Source: DATKKX01 sp035542775 (GTDB lineage Bacteria; Planctomycetota; Phycisphaerae; UBA1845; UTPLA1). Taken from it: a stretch of 41,421 bases of DNA. Below are positions 26,701 through 34,522 of this stretch, piece after piece. The stretch spans positions 1 through 41,421 of the forward strand of contig DATKKX010000035.1 in assembly GCA_035542775.1 (NCBI GenBank), read 5' to 3'. How positions within the stretch are numbered: the first letter of the stretch is position 1; each line of letters starts with the position of its first letter. The position numbers and the translations under genes are program-made. The notes beneath the pieces are model-generated. The model searched no databases. It worked only from the letters and a program-made list of their open reading frames with translations, and was not told the DNA's origin.

Positions 26701-26884
26701 GCCCACCGTCTACATCCGCTGGACCATGGGCACTACCGACAGCTCATGGCAGTACTGCGGCTGGAACATCGACGATGTGCAGATCGTGGCGACGGGTGCG
26801 CTGTACATGACCGACGGCAGCGAGCTGCAAGCTGAGGCTGTCTCGCGGTCGGCGGCGGTTCTCGAAGGGGAGGAGGAGGAGTAG
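23735..26884 (+). CDS. Secreted gluzincin metalloprotease (thermolysin/M36-like) with InlB-B-type repeats
   Basis: This is a 1049-aa secreted protease. It begins with signal peptide MKRLMCAGLLLVCGSLASGQ, followed by a propeptide-like region (YKATMVSYRQYKDGIPVYGADVRMLV, FTP-like). The catalytic motif HEYGH (His414-His418, Glu415) and EGVGD (Glu433) give the HExxH...E zinc site of gluzincins. After the catalytic domain come a Cys-containing PPC-like domain starting ANDACANAIAACPG, with DVWYKYTPGTSG (about 565-695), and two 75-residue Divergent-InlB-B-type repeats (TYTLTTAVSPAG). A jelly-roll-like C-terminal domain with YVRVSNNGSTW and an acidic tail ending EEEE follow. No C-terminal anchor is seen. 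AGGAGAAGG precedes the ATG. It would degrade external protein; the substrate is unknown. The gene is divergent from the MeaB-fusion gene. Confidence 0.88.
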   Translation: MKRLMCAGLLLVCGSLASGQPAQDASQVLRDACPDVQFFADAGHAQVCGTSLSNGLSAEQSAENFVHASSDMFGVPAAELQPGNAFDAQHVQPLLYDETTGVYKATMVSYRQYKDGIPVYGADVRMLVVNEPPFPLVLANSTLCDLSDFTVPQAANVDVGAAYAAALAFEPGLNNFGPSEVVVWPDLDNKPHAPQLAITFVASGVSSNDEPKMWRFVCSAATGEILHTENMILFTDVSGNVSGLATTIPKAEQCNPEVSTPMRYATVSISGGSSVYADANGNFTIPNSGTSAVTVQSPMGGRYFTMSTASGSLETLSMSVTPPGPANFTHNAANNSENIRAQVNAYVQANIVRDWVLVQNPSYPTIYTQTGFGLNVMLTGGYCPGNAWYDGSSLNFCLAASGYGDTAFSNVVHHEYGHHVVACGGSGQDQYGEGVGDCLAVLLSDDPQLGIGFYTSDCTNGIRNANNTMQYPCTSDIHTCAQLLSGCIWSTRNALVSGGHSDYLTVLAKLMVNSVPLHGSSGSITPAIGTTFVSLDNTYYGGAHVDHIQTGFGAHNMMPAAPPANDACANAIAACPGTVYTGSTSSASVDGSASCGSSSSTPDVWYKYTPGTSGSATFSLCGTGTTYDSVLSVHTGCPGTSSNQIGCDDDGCGTSGGPSSVTASVTAGTTYYIRISGWSSRTGAYSLSITGPACGGGTTYTLTTAVSPAGAGSITLNPSGGTYPSGTVVTVTANAGSGYVFSNWTGDLSGSTNPTTITMNGNKSVTAVFTAAPTYTLTTAVSPAGSGTITLNPPGGTYAAGTVVTVTANAGSGYAFSQWTGDLTGSTNPTTITMNSNKSVTAVFTTSGESVRYEWLMDTNPGWTKSPNTTANKWAWGIPTGGGGQHGYHDPTSGHTGTRVMGYNLSGDYANNLAQHHITTGAINCTGLTNCKLRFWRWLGVEQPAYDHAYVRVSNNGSTWTTVWQNTAEVADSGWVQVEYNISSVADNKPTVYIRWTMGTTDSSWQYCGWNIDDVQIVATGALYMTDGSELQAEAVSRSAAVLEGEEEE
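25832..26276 (+). repeat. Two 225-bp direct repeats in the protease gene
   Basis: The sequence from TACACGCTGACCACGGCGG at 25832 recurs at 26057, exactly 225 bp (75 codons) later. The two copies are nearly identical over most of their length and encode the InlB-B-type repeats. Such close copies can recombine to change repeat number. Confidence 0.85.
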
Positions 26885-26915
26885 CCTACTGCACTTGATT
26901 ACGGCGGACGCAATT

Positions 26916-26946
26916 GCCCGCCGCGGAACAGGAGGCCGCGGCGGGC
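26916..26946. terminator. Strong hairpin terminator after the protease gene
   Basis: GCCCGCCGCGG (26916-26926) and CCGCGGCGGGC (26936-26946) form a perfect 11-bp GC-rich stem with loop AACAGGAGG, 31 nt after the stop. Only a short ATTCTT follows, so the U-tract is weak. The stem and position support transcription termination. Confidence 0.7.
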
Positions 26947-27059
26947 ATTCTTATGCACCCTGTTTCATCGCCGTGCGCGCCCCCCACCGATCCGAACCTC
27001 CCCGACATCCGGATAGCGAGCAATCAGCGGCCGAGGACGCGAGTCCTCGCGGCGCCTGC

Positions 27060-27242
27060 TTACTTCAAGGGCTCGGTCCTGGCTCCGACTACGGGATCGG
27101 CCACGCGGCGCGTCACCTTGCCGACTGACATGAGCCGGTCCACGCGTGTGACCTCAAGCTCGCCGCCCTCCTGATCCTGCGAGCCGATGATCTGGCCCGC
27201 CTGGTTGCGAACGGGCGGACCGGGGTTCGCCCCTGGTATCAC
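27060..27242 (-). pseudogene. Probable 3' remnant of a gene
   Basis: An open frame reading leftward ends in a clean stop at 27060 and has strongly coding-like third positions (GGELEVTRVDRLMSVGKV, TRRVADPVVGARTEPLK). Its upstream part runs into lower-GC DNA within about 25 codons of the GTG at 27242, where a stop occurs and no start with a ribosome binding site is seen. It looks like the last ~60 codons of a gene whose 5' part is lost. The parent family is not recognised. Confidence 0.35.
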
Positions 27243-28022
27243 AGCAAGAGCCGAGCATCCTTCGCGGAAACGCTCGCCACTCTTCGCAGCGAAAGTGTCC
27301 GCGAGATGGTTTTGTCACTGAGCCTGTCCGGCCAGGAGTGCGGAAAAGTCGTCGATACCCTCAAACTGACCGTGCGACAGGCTGCGTGAACTGCGAAAGT
27401 CGAACGTAGACCTACCGAAATCAGGCGAAGCAGCCTTGAACGTTGCGGAAGCGTTTCCTCCTTCTTCGACATTAACGACCGTAGCTGGTCTGTCGCGCGA
27501 AATCACGACCGCTGTTGCAGCGTTAAAGGTCAACCCTCTCAGCGGGGCGTTCCGGGCTCAGGCGACAGTTGCTCGAGGCGCCGCGTGCTCGCGCTGTAAT
27601 ATTCGCAAAGGGCCTCTATTCGCGTCCAAGACGTGCAGGCTCTCCTTCCTACAAGCTGCCCTTTTGCAGATTTCTGCAGTCGACCTTGGTGCACGATGAT
27701 GGCCGCCACAAGGCGCCACTCGGGAAACCCATCGGAAACCCATCGGCCTCCATGAACCCACGGCATCCAGAATAGCGTTTCCAGGCCGTCCGGGCTATGG
27801 GGTAAACACCCCAATTTCGCCGGACAGCAGAGTCCAGCTCACGGTGATAACGGGGTTGGCCAGGCATCTGACCCCAGCCGTTCCTTTTCGAATTGCGCAA
27901 CTTCTCAGCCTGTGGTACCAGTAGCGCGCGGCCCGCCTGCTCGGCTTCGTGCTATTCGAGTTCTTCGTGGTTCACAAGCGCCACTGACTGCTTACTGCTG
28001 GTCGCTGGCAGCTCTACCGTGC

Positions 28023-28793
28023 TTACCTGTGCCCGGCTTTCCCCACGAACTCGTCGCCGCGGAAGGTCGTGCCGAGGTAGGCCTCGCGGACCGTCGGGTT
28101 GTTGACCAGCTCATGGGGGCTGCCCTCCGCGATCACCCGGCCCTCGTGAATGATGTAACTGCGGTCGGTCACTTCCAGCGTCTGGCGGACGTTGTGGTCC
28201 GTCAGCAGGAACGACAGGCCGAGCTCACGCTGCAGATGGGTGATCTCACGCTGGAGGTCCTGCACGGCGATCGGGTCCACGCCGCTGAACGGCTCGTCCA
28301 AGAGGATGATGGCGGGCTGGGTGATCAGGGCTCGGGCGATCTCCAGCTTTCGCCGTTCTCCGCCGGAAAGCGTCCTGGCTTCCTGCTTGGCGTTGCGCAG
28401 CAGGCCGAACTGCTCCATGAGCTCTTGTGCTCGGCGCTTCCGCTCGGCGGAGGTCAGGCCGCGGATGAGCTCCAGTATGGCCAGGAGATTCCGCTCCACG
28501 GTCAGTCGTACGAAGACGCTGTTCTCTTGCGAGAGGTAGCCGATGCCCTTCTGTGCGCGGCGATACATAGGCAAGGTGGTGACATCCTCGCCGTTCAGCA
28601 GTACCGCGCCCCCCTCGGGCCGGATCATGCCGATGGTGATTCGGAAACTGGTGGTCTTGCCGGCGCCGTTGCGGCCCAGCAGGCCCACGATCTCGCCGCG
28701 TTCGACGTGGAAGTTCACCCGGTCGACCACGACGCGGCCGCTGTAGGCCTTGATAAGCTCCCTGGCGTCCAGCAACGGTCTTGATTGGATCAT
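28023..28793 (-). CDS. lptB: LPS export ABC transporter ATP-binding protein LptB
   Basis: This is a 256-aa ABC ATPase. LptB powers LptFG, which extracts lipopolysaccharide from the inner membrane and pushes it along the Lpt bridge. Motifs seen: Walker A GRNGAGKTTS (40-49), signature LSGGERRKLEIARAL (142-156), Walker B ILLDEPFSGVDP (163-174) and H-loop LLTDHNVRQTLEVTDRSYII. The latter segments are close to LptB rather than to amino-acid transporters. No other lpt gene is adjacent. The ATG at 28793 lacks a clear ribosome binding site. It supports an LPS-bearing outer membrane. The alternative, a LivF/LivG-type branched-chain transporter, fits the DHNVRQTL segment less well. Confidence 0.88.
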   Translation of the reverse strand: MIQSRPLLDARELIKAYSGRVVVDRVNFHVERGEIVGLLGRNGAGKTTSFRITIGMIRPEGGAVLLNGEDVTTLPMYRRAQKGIGYLSQENSVFVRLTVERNLLAILELIRGLTSAERKRRAQELMEQFGLLRNAKQEARTLSGGERRKLEIARALITQPAIILLDEPFSGVDPIAVQDLQREITHLQRELGLSFLLTDHNVRQTLEVTDRSYIIHEGRVIAEGSPHELVNNPTVREAYLGTTFRGDEFVGKAGHR

Positions 28794-29169
28794 AGGACTA
28801 CGCCATCTGGTGTATTATGGGCTTGTTGACAACCTGTTTACGAGCAGTGCGGCATTCTACAGAACGTCGCATTGCCTGTCATCGCTCGCCGAGCCGCCCA
28901 AGCTACGGTTTTCCCCGTTCTGAGCCCGGTGTCCCGTCGCTGCGGCGCTATGTAACATCAATTAAACAAATAAGTTATGGAATTCACTCCACAATTGGTA
29001 CATTTAGGTGAGGCCATAGGGGGGCCGTTGATCTTTCAGGTCCCAGGCACTTCTTTGGGTTGCCCCTCCGATCCATAGGGATGATCCCAGGGGCTGTGGA
29101 TAAAAGCAAGATTAATGTGCTGTCTGAGGTCCGGTTTAGGCGTGGGTTGGGTCGCCGGAAGGTTCGACT
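28794..29169. other. Intergenic region between lptB and signal peptidase, no gene seen
   Basis: This 376-bp stretch has an AT-rich centre (about 28950-29010), the best place for a leftward lptB promoter. Near lepB, GCCCCT (29062-29067) and AGGGGC (29089-29094) bracket an inner ATCC/GGAT stem, a structured element that could end the lepB transcript. No T run follows on the - strand. Nothing resembles tRNA, SRP RNA or tmRNA. Confidence 0.4.
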
Positions 29170-30939
29170 TCAGCGGATGATACGCATCCTGCCGACGTTC
29201 GGAATCGCCGCCGGCGTGCCTGCCGAGAACTTGATTCCACTCGGCCAATAGACGAAGAACGCCCGCCCGATCATCTGGTCTCCGGGCACGGTTCCATACT
29301 GATACCGGTCATGGCCCTGACGCGCCTTGAGCGCCGGGCACACTTCCCACCACAGCCGCCCGTCCTTGCTTTGGGGGCTGTTGTCGCCGCAGCAGAAGTA
29401 GTCGGGTGGATCGTCGCGCAGGAGGATAGGGTTGTGCTCGGTGCCCCATGCCGGGTATCCGGCGAATGGGCTGATCTCCTTCGTGCGTTTGCTGGCTTCC
29501 TTTGGAAACAGCTCTGAGCGGTAGTACACGTCGCGATGTACGGCCAAGTGGCGGATTTCCAGGGGCAGTTTGCGGGCTCCGATCGCCACGTGCGCCCCAC
29601 TGCGGGACTCGTCCGGATTCTGGGAGGTCCGCAGGAGCTTCCCGATGTCCGGGGTGTATTCCGCGTCGGTGGTGGCGACAACCTCCTCACCGTCGATCAT
29701 GAGGGCGACGCGGTAGTCCACGTTCTCGAACTCGATCGTCACCGGTCGGTCGAACCGCAGAGGATCAACCTTGGCTGTCCTCAATTCGCGGAAGCCGATG
29801 CTCTTCTCGCCGGTTCGATCCATCGTGCCGGAACGTTCCAGGCGGGCCTCGCCGTCGGCATTGATCCGGGCGCGGAACGTGTCCGCACCCTTCTGAAGCG
29901 ACAGGATGAGCTCGCCCTCGTTGCCACGCGGAAACAGAACGAATTGGAGGCGAACGTCGCCCACGTTACGGGGAGGAGACAGCTCCCGGATGTCCAACTC
30001 TTTGTTATAGCCGTAGTTATCTTGGATGGGTTTGCCCTTGAGATCGAGCCATCGCTCCTGATCATCCCGGGGATCGAACCGGACCAGCGGGGTCGAGGCA
30101 TTCCAGGCGGAATCGGCGCCGTCCTCGCGCGGTCGCCAGACGGGCGGATCACAGGCCTCCACATCGTGCATCACAGTGGGGTCCGGCTGATAGTCGTGAT
30201 CGTAGTGAATCAGCCACAGCGAGCTCTGGGCCACCGGCGTCTTCCGCTGAATGGTCAGAACCTTCGCCAACGCCTGTTCCTGCTCGTCGGTCAACCGTTT
30301 GCCATGGGGGTTGTTCAGGGGTGGCGGCTCGGACAGGGCCTCACGGATATCCTGGCGGACCTCCGAGATCGGAGCCGTATATATATCTCCGTCGATGATC
30401 TCCAGCACTTCGCCGGGCAGGCCCAGCAACCGCTTTATGAAGTTCTGGTCGCCGTCTTCCGGGTCTTTGAAAACCACTACGTCCCATCGGTGGGGACCGA
30501 GGGTCTTGCCTCCGATGTCATAGGGCCATTTCAGGACCAGGATGCGGTCGCCCGACTCTGGAATATTGGCCGGCTCGCTGTGCCGGGCCATCGGGCTCCT
30601 GGCGTCATCACGCCAGCCACAGTTGGGGCAGCGTACCCGGCCATGATTGAGCGGGATGCCTTCGATGAGCCCCCAAGCGAACGGATAACCGCATGCCTCG
30701 CACCGAGACTGCACGTGCTGGCCGTACAGGCCCGGCGCCATGGAGCCCGTCGGTATGACGAATGCCTCGACGACGAAGGCCCTGAAGACAAAGGCGAGGA
30801 TGAAGGCGATGATTATGGCCTCGATTGTGTCGCGAATGCCCTCGGATTGAGGCGCAGGATCGACGGTCGCGGAGCTCCCGCCGAAAGCCTGTCCGGGTTG
30901 CTGAGGGGGCGGGGTCGAGGGCTTGAGTTGTGTTGGCAT
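29170..30939 (-). CDS. lepB: Signal peptidase I with zinc-ribbon and large periplasmic insertions
   Basis: This 589-aa enzyme cleaves signal peptides of exported proteins at the outer face of the inner membrane. A cytoplasmic Pro-rich head is followed by a membrane segment (about 38-58) and the catalytic Ser66 in FVIPTGSMAPGLYG. The general base Lys169 is in DQNFIKRLLGLPGE. The late box is YFCCGDNSPQSKDGRLWWEV (514-533). Between Ser and Lys lies a four-cysteine knuckle (CEAC 80-83 and CPNC 104-107), like a zinc ribbon. Between about 190 and 510 there is an extra beta-rich domain (VRLQFVLFPRGNEGELILSL, VTIEFENVDYRVALMIDGEE) unlike the ~250-320-aa standard enzyme. It probably serves the many secreted proteins nearby. 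No normal ribosome binding site is seen before 30939. Confidence 0.92.
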   Translation of the reverse strand: MPTQLKPSTPPPQQPGQAFGGSSATVDPAPQSEGIRDTIEAIIIAFILAFVFRAFVVEAFVIPTGSMAPGLYGQHVQSRCEACGYPFAWGLIEGIPLNHGRVRCPNCGWRDDARSPMARHSEPANIPESGDRILVLKWPYDIGGKTLGPHRWDVVVFKDPEDGDQNFIKRLLGLPGEVLEIIDGDIYTAPISEVRQDIREALSEPPPLNNPHGKRLTDEQEQALAKVLTIQRKTPVAQSSLWLIHYDHDYQPDPTVMHDVEACDPPVWRPREDGADSAWNASTPLVRFDPRDDQERWLDLKGKPIQDNYGYNKELDIRELSPPRNVGDVRLQFVLFPRGNEGELILSLQKGADTFRARINADGEARLERSGTMDRTGEKSIGFRELRTAKVDPLRFDRPVTIEFENVDYRVALMIDGEEVVATTDAEYTPDIGKLLRTSQNPDESRSGAHVAIGARKLPLEIRHLAVHRDVYYRSELFPKEASKRTKEISPFAGYPAWGTEHNPILLRDDPPDYFCCGDNSPQSKDGRLWWEVCPALKARQGHDRYQYGTVPGDQMIGRAFFVYWPSGIKFSAGTPAAIPNVGRMRIIR

Positions 30940-31134
30940 CAGGAGAATAACTCTAAGGTCGCTGAATCACCAAGATGTAGGACGATACAAGTGGAAAGAG
31001 GTTCGGTCAAATTATGGCTATCGATCATCGGATTTCCTGAGCCCCCTGGAGGGATCGCATTCGCCGGGGCGCGGGTAAGATGAACGCTGCGTTCCGGTGC
31101 AGGCCGCCGGTCGCAGGCGGAAAAACCCAAACTG

Positions 31135-32160
31135 ATGGGTGATCGCTCTACAGTCCATATCGTCGTCAATCCCGTGGCGGGGAGAATCGTCGGCGGTCCC
31201 GGCAGTCCGGGCGGTCGGGCGGTCGCGGTCCTGTGCCGCCGCATTCAGCAGGCCGGACTCAAGGTCAGCCTGACGGAAACGCGCCGCCGTGGGGATGCAC
31301 TGGCTGTCGCGGCCAAGTGCTGCGAGCAGGGTGCTCATTCGCTGGTCGTGGTCGGAGGGGACGGGACCGTCAACGAGGTTGTCAGCGGCTTGACCACTGG
31401 CCGAGTGCCGATTCTGGTGGTTCCCAGCGGCACCGAGAACATCCTGGCGAAGTACCTGGGCATCCGGCTCGATGGTGACTTGCTCTGGCGGATCATGGTG
31501 AGCGGCCGTACTGTCGGGCTGGATATCGCCGAGCTGGTGAGCTCCGCCGGCGCCGGGGCTGACGAGGCATCCAGCCCCTCTCGCCGGCCGTTCCTCCTCG
31601 TGGGCGGGGTCGGCTTCGATGCCAGGATCGCACACGACGTGGGTCGTCGGCGGCAGGAGCTCATGCACCTGAATGGCGGACACATCTCCTATTGGACTTA
31701 TTTTGGACCGGGCTTGCGTGCGCTGTGGCAGTATCATCCCCCGCTTCTATCGGTGGAGGTGGACGGCCGGCGGTTTTACAGGGGCCCCGCGCAGGTGTTG
31801 GTGGGCAATGTACCACGATACGCGATGGGTCTGCGGCCGGCCTACCGCGCCAGGCCCGATGACGGCTTGCTGGACGTGTGCATTTTCGAGCTTCGCCGGC
31901 GGGTTTCGGTGCTGCGGCACCTCGCGAATCTGCTGCTGCGGCGGCATATGAAGACCACCGGTGTGCACTATTCTCAGGGCCGCCACATCAGGGTTTTTGC
32001 TGAGACAGGGTCTGTGCCCGTTCAAGTGGACGGCGATGCCGCCGGATGGCTGCCCGCGGAGTTTGCGGTGACTGGGAGGCAGGTGAGGTTTCTGGTGCCG
32101 GAGGGTTTTCGGATGGAGACAGGCGTCACGGAGGGGGACGATTTGAGGGCCAAGCGATGA
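31135..32160 (+). CDS. Diacylglycerol-kinase-like lipid kinase (YegS/DgkB family)
   Basis: This is a 341-aa soluble lipid kinase of the diacylglycerol/sphingosine kinase catalytic family. It shows IVVNPVAG (Asn12-Gly16), the ATP-binding GGDGTVNEVVSGL (74-86) and the PSGTENILAKYLGI segment. The second beta-rich domain has VLVGNVPRYAMGLRPAYRARPDDGLLDVCIF and ends with VQVDGDAAGWLPAEF, as in this family. Likely substrates are diacylglycerol or a related lipid; specificity cannot be read. The ATG at 31135 is preceded by GGCGGAAA at some distance. The 3' end overlaps the next gene by 4 nt (ATGA), so the two are cotranscribed. It is divergent from lepB with about 195 nt between. Confidence 0.88.
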   Translation: MGDRSTVHIVVNPVAGRIVGGPGSPGGRAVAVLCRRIQQAGLKVSLTETRRRGDALAVAAKCCEQGAHSLVVVGGDGTVNEVVSGLTTGRVPILVVPSGTENILAKYLGIRLDGDLLWRIMVSGRTVGLDIAELVSSAGAGADEASSPSRRPFLLVGGVGFDARIAHDVGRRRQELMHLNGGHISYWTYFGPGLRALWQYHPPLLSVEVDGRRFYRGPAQVLVGNVPRYAMGLRPAYRARPDDGLLDVCIFELRRRVSVLRHLANLLLRRHMKTTGVHYSQGRHIRVFAETGSVPVQVDGDAAGWLPAEFAVTGRQVRFLVPEGFRMETGVTEGDDLRAKR

Positions 32161-34235
32161 GCCAAGCCGGATATTCCAGAACGCCGGGCATCGCGGCGGC
32201 GTTGTCGTTGTTTGCTGGGTTCTCGATCGCCGCAGCATTTGGGCAATCGACAAGGCAGCCCGCCTTTCCGCCTGCGTCGCAACCGGGGGTCGAGAAGCCC
32301 TTGGCAGTTGCGACGACACGGTCAGCCGACGAATTGCCTGAGGTTTCGTTCGAGGATCTGGTCTTGCTGGTCAAAACCGCCCGGCGGGCGTTTGAAGACA
32401 AAGTAGCCGCGTTGCCTGAGCATGAGGCCAGGTATCGCCCTCCAGCCCTGGCAGGCATCAAAGGGGTCATCCACCTGACGCTGCGTCTGCACGGCGCAGC
32501 CCTGGTGGAAGCCGAGAGCCGCGAAATGGACATCGTGGACGCAGCCGTGGCGGGAGGGACGCTGCTGGGGCAGGCGGCCTTGGACAAAAAGGTCAGGATT
32601 CGTGATGGCGGTGGTGAGTTTGGCCTGGAGTTCGAGTGGTTGGGACCCCGTGAGATGGTTAACGCCGGGTTTGTCGAGGAGGGGCGATGGTCGGACGATC
32701 TGTTGCACTCGTTCGAACCGGCGGTGGAGGGGATCGGAGTCGAATTCCACGGTAAGCGCGGCTGGACACGCCCCGGTCAGGTGATTTCGTCGGACTATAC
32801 GCCGGACTTGGCGTTGCAGGCGGCTGAGTCGGCCATCGGTTTGATGCACGCCGATAAACTTCGTTTCGCCAAAGAGATACGATATTTCAGATTCCGGTCC
32901 TACCACCTGTGGCAATTGTCCCAAGCAGCACTTCCAACAGTGTTGACGCGAGGAGCCGCAGTGGTAGCGGCGGAGGCTGTGTCGGCCCAGTCGCTCGATG
33001 CGGCCATCAACCGTATGGGCAACTATCTGCATTACCGCCAGAACCGAGACGGCTTCTTCTCGCACGAGTATTTGCCCTCCGGCGACCGGTACGGAGAAGG
33101 CAACTCCGCCCCGGTGCAGATGGAGGCGTTGTATGGCCTGTCCGTGTATGCAGCCTGGTCCGGACGGCCTGAGGTCATTGCCGACGTGAAGAAGGTCATC
33201 GGGAAGTGCTCGGCTTACCTCCAACCACTATCGGTGGTGGCGGGCATCACCGACAAAGGCCAAGCGCAGCTGGTTCTGGCCGGCCTTGTGCTGGCCTTTC
33301 CAGGGCACGAGAACTACCTCGAAATCACATCGAAGCTGCTGCTCGCCGCACTCGAAGTCCGCCCGTACTGGGGCATGGCCCGCCCGGTGCGAGAATGGGC
33401 TACGACTCAGCCCGAGACGACAAGTGCTCCCGCCAGTGCTCCGACGACCACACGGCCCGCCGATCTGTCGGCGGAGGTATGCATGGATGGCGTGGTCCGG
33501 GCGCTGTTGGCGTGCCAGGGCGAAGGTGGGGGGCTGGAGATGGCCTTCCAACCGCGAAAGGAGAAAGACCAGGAGGATGTGGCGGCCGGAGGATGGGCCT
33601 TGTTGGCCCTGGCAACAGCAGGGGACTGGCACGGCAGCGCTGGCGGCGCCGCCGCGGGGACCCTTGTGCCGATCGAGCAGGCCATGGAGCGGGCGTTGCC
33701 ACACTACCAGAGCATCTGCAGGGAACCGATGGAGCCGCAGGCGGCAGCCGTGCTGGCGCGAGGACTGGCGGCGGCTTATGTGCGCACGAAGGATGCGCGA
33801 GCCAGCGACACGGCGTTCCAGATCATCGACGAACTCGCGAAGCTCCAGGTCAATGCGAAGAACTGCCCCTGGCCCGAACTGTCTGGTGCAATTAATGCGC
33901 GGGAAGCCGGCTCCATCGGCATCGATACGGCCGACTACCTGGCGGCGTTGGCGGATGGTGTGGCGCTGGCGGAGAGAATCGGCGACAAGGAACGGGCCCG
34001 GCGATATCGCGAAGTGGTTCAGGCGGCGGTCCGATTCATCATGCAGTTGGAGGTGCGTGAAGAGGGGTGCTATTACATCCGCAGCCCGCGCGATGCACTG
34101 GGCGGCGTGCGTGCTTCCCTCTGGGACAACCGTATTCGCGCGGACTATTGCGCGGAGGCGCTGTGCAGTTTGATGCGAGCCCGGCAAGTCTTGTACGGCC
34201 CTCCGGAACGCCATGTTGACGCGCCCTCCCGATGA
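32157..34235 (+). CDS. Large secreted protein with alpha-toroid-like C-terminal half, unknown function
   Basis: This is a 692-aa protein with a signal peptide (TPGIAAALSLFAGFSIAAA then FGQ). The first half (about 60-260) contains IKGVIHLTLRLHGAALVEAE and HSFEPAVEGIGVEFHGKRGW. It faintly recalls AMMECR1-type domains, an uncertain comparison. The second half has repeated helical units rich in aromatic and Gly residues (MGNYLHYRQNRDGFFSHEYL, MDGVVRALLACQGEGGGLEM, GWALLALATAGDW, VVQAAVRFIMQLEVREEGCY), resembling alpha/alpha-toroid proteins such as terpene cyclases or glycan-active enzymes. A TTQPETTSAPASAPTTTRP linker splits it. No catalytic motif such as DXDD is clear. The start at 32157 overlaps the lipid kinase stop, so translational coupling is expected. 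Confidence 0.75.
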   Translation: MSQAGYSRTPGIAAALSLFAGFSIAAAFGQSTRQPAFPPASQPGVEKPLAVATTRSADELPEVSFEDLVLLVKTARRAFEDKVAALPEHEARYRPPALAGIKGVIHLTLRLHGAALVEAESREMDIVDAAVAGGTLLGQAALDKKVRIRDGGGEFGLEFEWLGPREMVNAGFVEEGRWSDDLLHSFEPAVEGIGVEFHGKRGWTRPGQVISSDYTPDLALQAAESAIGLMHADKLRFAKEIRYFRFRSYHLWQLSQAALPTVLTRGAAVVAAEAVSAQSLDAAINRMGNYLHYRQNRDGFFSHEYLPSGDRYGEGNSAPVQMEALYGLSVYAAWSGRPEVIADVKKVIGKCSAYLQPLSVVAGITDKGQAQLVLAGLVLAFPGHENYLEITSKLLLAALEVRPYWGMARPVREWATTQPETTSAPASAPTTTRPADLSAEVCMDGVVRALLACQGEGGGLEMAFQPRKEKDQEDVAAGGWALLALATAGDWHGSAGGAAAGTLVPIEQAMERALPHYQSICREPMEPQAAAVLARGLAAAYVRTKDARASDTAFQIIDELAKLQVNAKNCPWPELSGAINAREAGSIGIDTADYLAALADGVALAERIGDKERARRYREVVQAAVRFIMQLEVREEGCYYIRSPRDALGGVRASLWDNRIRADYCAEALCSLMRARQVLYGPPERHVDAPSR

Positions 34236-34261
34236 TTGAAGAGGCGCGGTAAAGGCGCCGG

Positions 34262-34284
34262 CGCGGCGGAAAATGCTCGCCGCG
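34262..34284 (+). terminator. Weak hairpin after the toroid-like gene
   Basis: CGCGGCG (34262-34268) and CGCCGCG (34278-34284) form a 7-bp stem with a 9-nt loop, 26 nt after the stop. The nearest T run (TTTTTT near 34302-34307) is too far for a standard intrinsic terminator. A second hairpin, CGTGCC/GGCACG (34355-34371), lies further on in the 287-bp gap before the next gene, where no other element is seen. Confidence 0.4.
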
Positions 34285-34522
34285 AACACAATTTCTGAAA
34301 AGATTTTTTGCCGGCCGGCGAGCGGCGCGATTGCCAGGGTTGAGAGTCGCGCTTCGTGCCTGCTTGGCACGTTCATCACACGAAAAATCGGCTGAGCGGA
34401 AGGCGCACTTCTCGCCGATAACAGGGGCGAAGAAATGCAGGTCTCGTTGATTAAATCGGGCAGGATGCCCGGACTACGGAGCGAGGAGAATCACGCAACT
34501 CCGGCTCCTGGTGAGGCTCAGG

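Larger units (their letters stand above)
26885..28022. other. 1.1-kb gene-poor region between protease and lptB
   Basis: After the hairpin at 26916 this stretch holds one probable gene remnant (27060-27242) and otherwise no supported gene. The part from about 27240 to 27900 is visibly less GC-rich than its surroundings and lacks codon-like third-position GC. It contains a short tandem repeat, CGGAAACCCATCGGAAACCCATCGG, around 27728-27752. It may be decayed or inserted DNA. No transposase or RNA gene was recognised. Confidence 0.45.

Noticed and set aside
29140..29175. tRNA-like GGTTCGA string near the end of lepB
   Set aside because: The flanking bases do not form a T stem, and no anticodon or acceptor stem can be built.
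29536..31083. Long rightward open frame opposite signal peptidase I
   Set aside because: It is antisense to a gene with all catalytic motifs; it has no ribosome binding site and no recognisable domain.
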